From SAR324 cluster bacterium (GTDB taxonomy: Bacteria; SAR324; JACQKK01), in NCBI GenBank assembly GCA_027296185.1, contig JAPUJL010000277.1, positions 1-6,297 of the forward strand: 6,297 bases of DNA. The letters run 5' to 3'. Below are positions 5,125-6,297 of this stretch, one piece after another; the stretch's first letter is position 1; every line of letters begins with the position of its first letter. The notes beneath the pieces were generated by a model. It did not search any database, was not told the origin of the DNA, and saw only the letters and a list, made by a program, of their open reading frames with translations. Made by a program: the position numbers and the translations under genes.

Positions 5125-6207
5125 ATGTTTGGCAATCTGGAAGAAATTAAAGTCCGCTTCGAGGAGGTCACCCGCCTGCTCAGCGATCCCGAGGTTGCGC
5201 GCGACCCCGCCCGTTACATCAAGCTCGGTAAGGAACACAACCACCTCAGCCCCATCGTCTCGGCCTACGACCGCTACGCCAAGATCGAGCACGAGCTGGA
5301 AAGCCAGCAGGAAATCCTCGACGACCCTGCCGAGGATCCGGAAATCAAGCAGTTGGCCCAGCAGGAAGTCCCCACCCTCCGCACGGACCTGGAGCAGCTC
5401 GGCCAGGAGTTGAAGCTCCTGCTGGTGCCCCGCGATCCCCTGGACGACAGCAATATTGTCCTGGAAATCCGCGCCGGTACGGGCGGCGACGAAGCGGCCC
5501 TGTTCGCGGGGGATCTGCTGAAAATGTACCTTCGCTACGCGGAGCGCCAGGGGTGGCGCAGCGAAATGCTCAGCTCCAGCCTCAGCGAGGTGGGTGGGTT
5601 CAAGGAGGCCATCCTGGGGATCGAGGGCAACGAGGTCTACAAACGCCTCAAGTTCGAGAGCGGCGTGCACCGCGTCCAAAGGGTGCCCCAGACGGAAACT
5701 CAGGGCCGCATCCACACCTCCGCCGCGACGGTGGCCGTGATGGCCGAGGCGGAAGAGGTGGAGGTGGAACTCAACCCCAACGATCTGCGCATCGACGTCT
5801 TTCGCTCCTCCGGCCCCGGGGGGCAGAGCGTGAACACCACCGATTCCGCCGTGCGCGTCACCCACCAGCCCTCGGGCATCGTCGTGCAATGCCAGGACGA
5901 AAAGTCCCAGCACAAGAACAAGTCCAAGGCGATGAAGATCCTCCGCGCCCGGCTCTACGAGCGGCAACTGGCCGAGCAGCAGCAGGAGCAGGCGGCCCAG
6001 CGGCGGAGCATGGTGGGCACCGGCGACCGCAGCGAGCGCATCCGCACCTACAACTTTCCCCAGGGCCGCGTCACCGATCACCGCATCGGGCTGACCGCCT
6101 ACAAGCTGAGCAACATCCTCCAGGGGGAGCTGGACGAGTTCGTCGACGGGCTCCTCGCCCACGACGAAGCCGAAAAGCTCAAGCACGGGGAGCAGGAGGC
6201 GAGTTGA
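5125..6207 (+). CDS. prfA: Peptide chain release factor 1
   Basis: 360-residue class I release factor that reads UAA and UAG stop codons in the ribosomal A site and triggers peptide release. The length equals that of E. coli RF1. The N-terminal coiled-coil domain (about 1-105) is followed by GTGGDEAALF, the codon-recognition tripeptide P188-Q-T190 in RVPQTETQGRIHTSA (PxT distinguishes RF1 from the SPF of RF2), and the peptidyl-transferase loop SSGPGGQSVNTT with G232-G-Q234, whose Gln is the usual methylation target of PrmC. The C-terminal part NFPQGRVTDHRIG is typical. ATG 5125 (MFGNLEEI) matches the family start; TTG 5119 would add two residues. No Shine-Dalgarno is visible upstream, so translation is probably coupled to rpmE 15 nt before. 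prmC, often next, has no start in the remaining 90 bases. Confidence 0.97.
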   Translation: MFGNLEEIKVRFEEVTRLLSDPEVARDPARYIKLGKEHNHLSPIVSAYDRYAKIEHELESQQEILDDPAEDPEIKQLAQQEVPTLRTDLEQLGQELKLLLVPRDPLDDSNIVLEIRAGTGGDEAALFAGDLLKMYLRYAERQGWRSEMLSSSLSEVGGFKEAILGIEGNEVYKRLKFESGVHRVQRVPQTETQGRIHTSAATVAVMAEAEEVEVELNPNDLRIDVFRSSGPGGQSVNTTDSAVRVTHQPSGIVVQCQDEKSQHKNKSKAMKILRARLYERQLAEQQQEQAAQRRSMVGTGDRSERIRTYNFPQGRVTDHRIGLTAYKLSNILQGELDEFVDGLLAHDEAEKLKHGEQEAS

Positions 6208-6209
6208 TA

Positions 6210-6270
6210 GGCTGAGGGCTGCACCCGCTCAATCCTCAGGCCTCGCCCCCTCAAGCCTCAGCCCTCGGCC
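6210..6270. repeat. Degenerate GGCTGAG/CCTCAGC heptamer repeat forming a long hairpin after prfA
   Basis: GGCTGAGGGCTG (6210-6221) can pair with CAGCCCTCGGCC (6259-6270) over 12 bp with one G-U. Between them the motif recurs in imperfect 7-base steps (CCTCAGG, CCTCGCC, CCTCAGC, CCTCGGC), and 6234-6250 is repeated at 6256-6272 with two mismatches. It begins 2 nt after the prfA stop. Such elements can act as transcription terminators between convergent genes; no T-run is present on the + strand. Confidence 0.55.
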
Positions 6271-6297
6271 CCCTTCATCATCTCTACGAACCGGTCG
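6258..6297 (-). CDS. Possible C-terminal end of a gene on the minus strand (cut by window edge)
   Basis: Read on the minus strand, the last bases give DRFVEMMKGAEG followed by TGA (complement of 6258-6260). Eleven of twelve sense codons end in G or C, as in the neighbouring genes, and the residue mix looks protein-like. The + strand has no ATG here, and the hairpin-forming repeat beside it would suit a convergent gene pair. Only twelve residues are visible, so the product cannot be named and the call could be chance. Confidence 0.3.
   Translation of the reverse strand, partial: DRFVEMMKGAEG

Noticed and set aside
5109..5150. 13-codon frame starting in a TGATG overlap with the rpmE stop
   Set aside because: It overlaps the prfA start in another frame and is too short to judge; the overlap is probably chance, although it might help ribosomes reach prfA.
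4870..6186. 438-codon minus-strand frame antisense to rpmE and prfA
   Set aside because: It is the complement of a well-identified gene with strong family motifs; its Leu/Ala/Gly/Val/Asp-rich composition is the usual antisense shadow.

Overview
The window is a 6.3-kb piece of a GC-rich bacterial chromosome, mostly housekeeping genes on the + strand. In order it holds: the C-terminal part of a phosphohexomutase (cut by the left edge), a divergent CoaD-family adenylyltransferase, a membrane protein that matches only the N-terminal four-helix domain of FtsK, a 547-bp gene-poor interval, transcription terminator rho, ribosomal protein L31 (rpmE) and peptide release factor 1 (prfA). The last ~40 bases may contain the C-terminal end of a gene on the opposite strand. 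The order rho-rpmE-prfA is a known conserved block in several bacterial phyla. The protein sequences suggest a Gram-negative lineage such as former Deltaproteobacteria or a relative, but nothing here fixes the taxon.

Left half (1-2849): three genes share one direction, with gaps of 64 and 79 nt, and could be co-transcribed. The phosphohexomutase is sugar-phosphate metabolism and the CoaD-like enzyme resembles the fourth step of coenzyme A synthesis. The third protein would sit in the inner membrane. It has the FtsK membrane domain signature but stops before any motor domain.

Centre (2850-3396): the base composition drops to about 54% GC between 3001 and 3240 (hand count). The interval has a good sigma70-type promoter (TTGACA, 17 bp, TAGGCT) inside an inverted repeat, a C-rich and G-poor stretch resembling a Rho utilisation site, a T-tract, and then mutually exclusive hairpins just before rho. 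A 45-codon basic reading frame ends in an ATGA overlap with the rho start. Together these fit a long autoregulatory rho leader, similar in principle to the rhoL leader of E. coli but without sequence identity that I can claim.

Right half (3397-6297): Rho ends RNA synthesis, L31 is part of the large ribosomal subunit, and RF1 ends translation at UAA and UAG codons. rpmE and prfA are only 15 nt apart and probably translationally coupled. prmC, the usual gene after prfA, has no start within the remaining bases; a degenerate heptamer repeat able to form a long hairpin follows instead. I see no mobile element, CRISPR array, tRNA or rRNA. The parts most worth checking are the motor-less FtsK protein, the altered substrate loop of the CoaD-like enzyme, and the rho leader.
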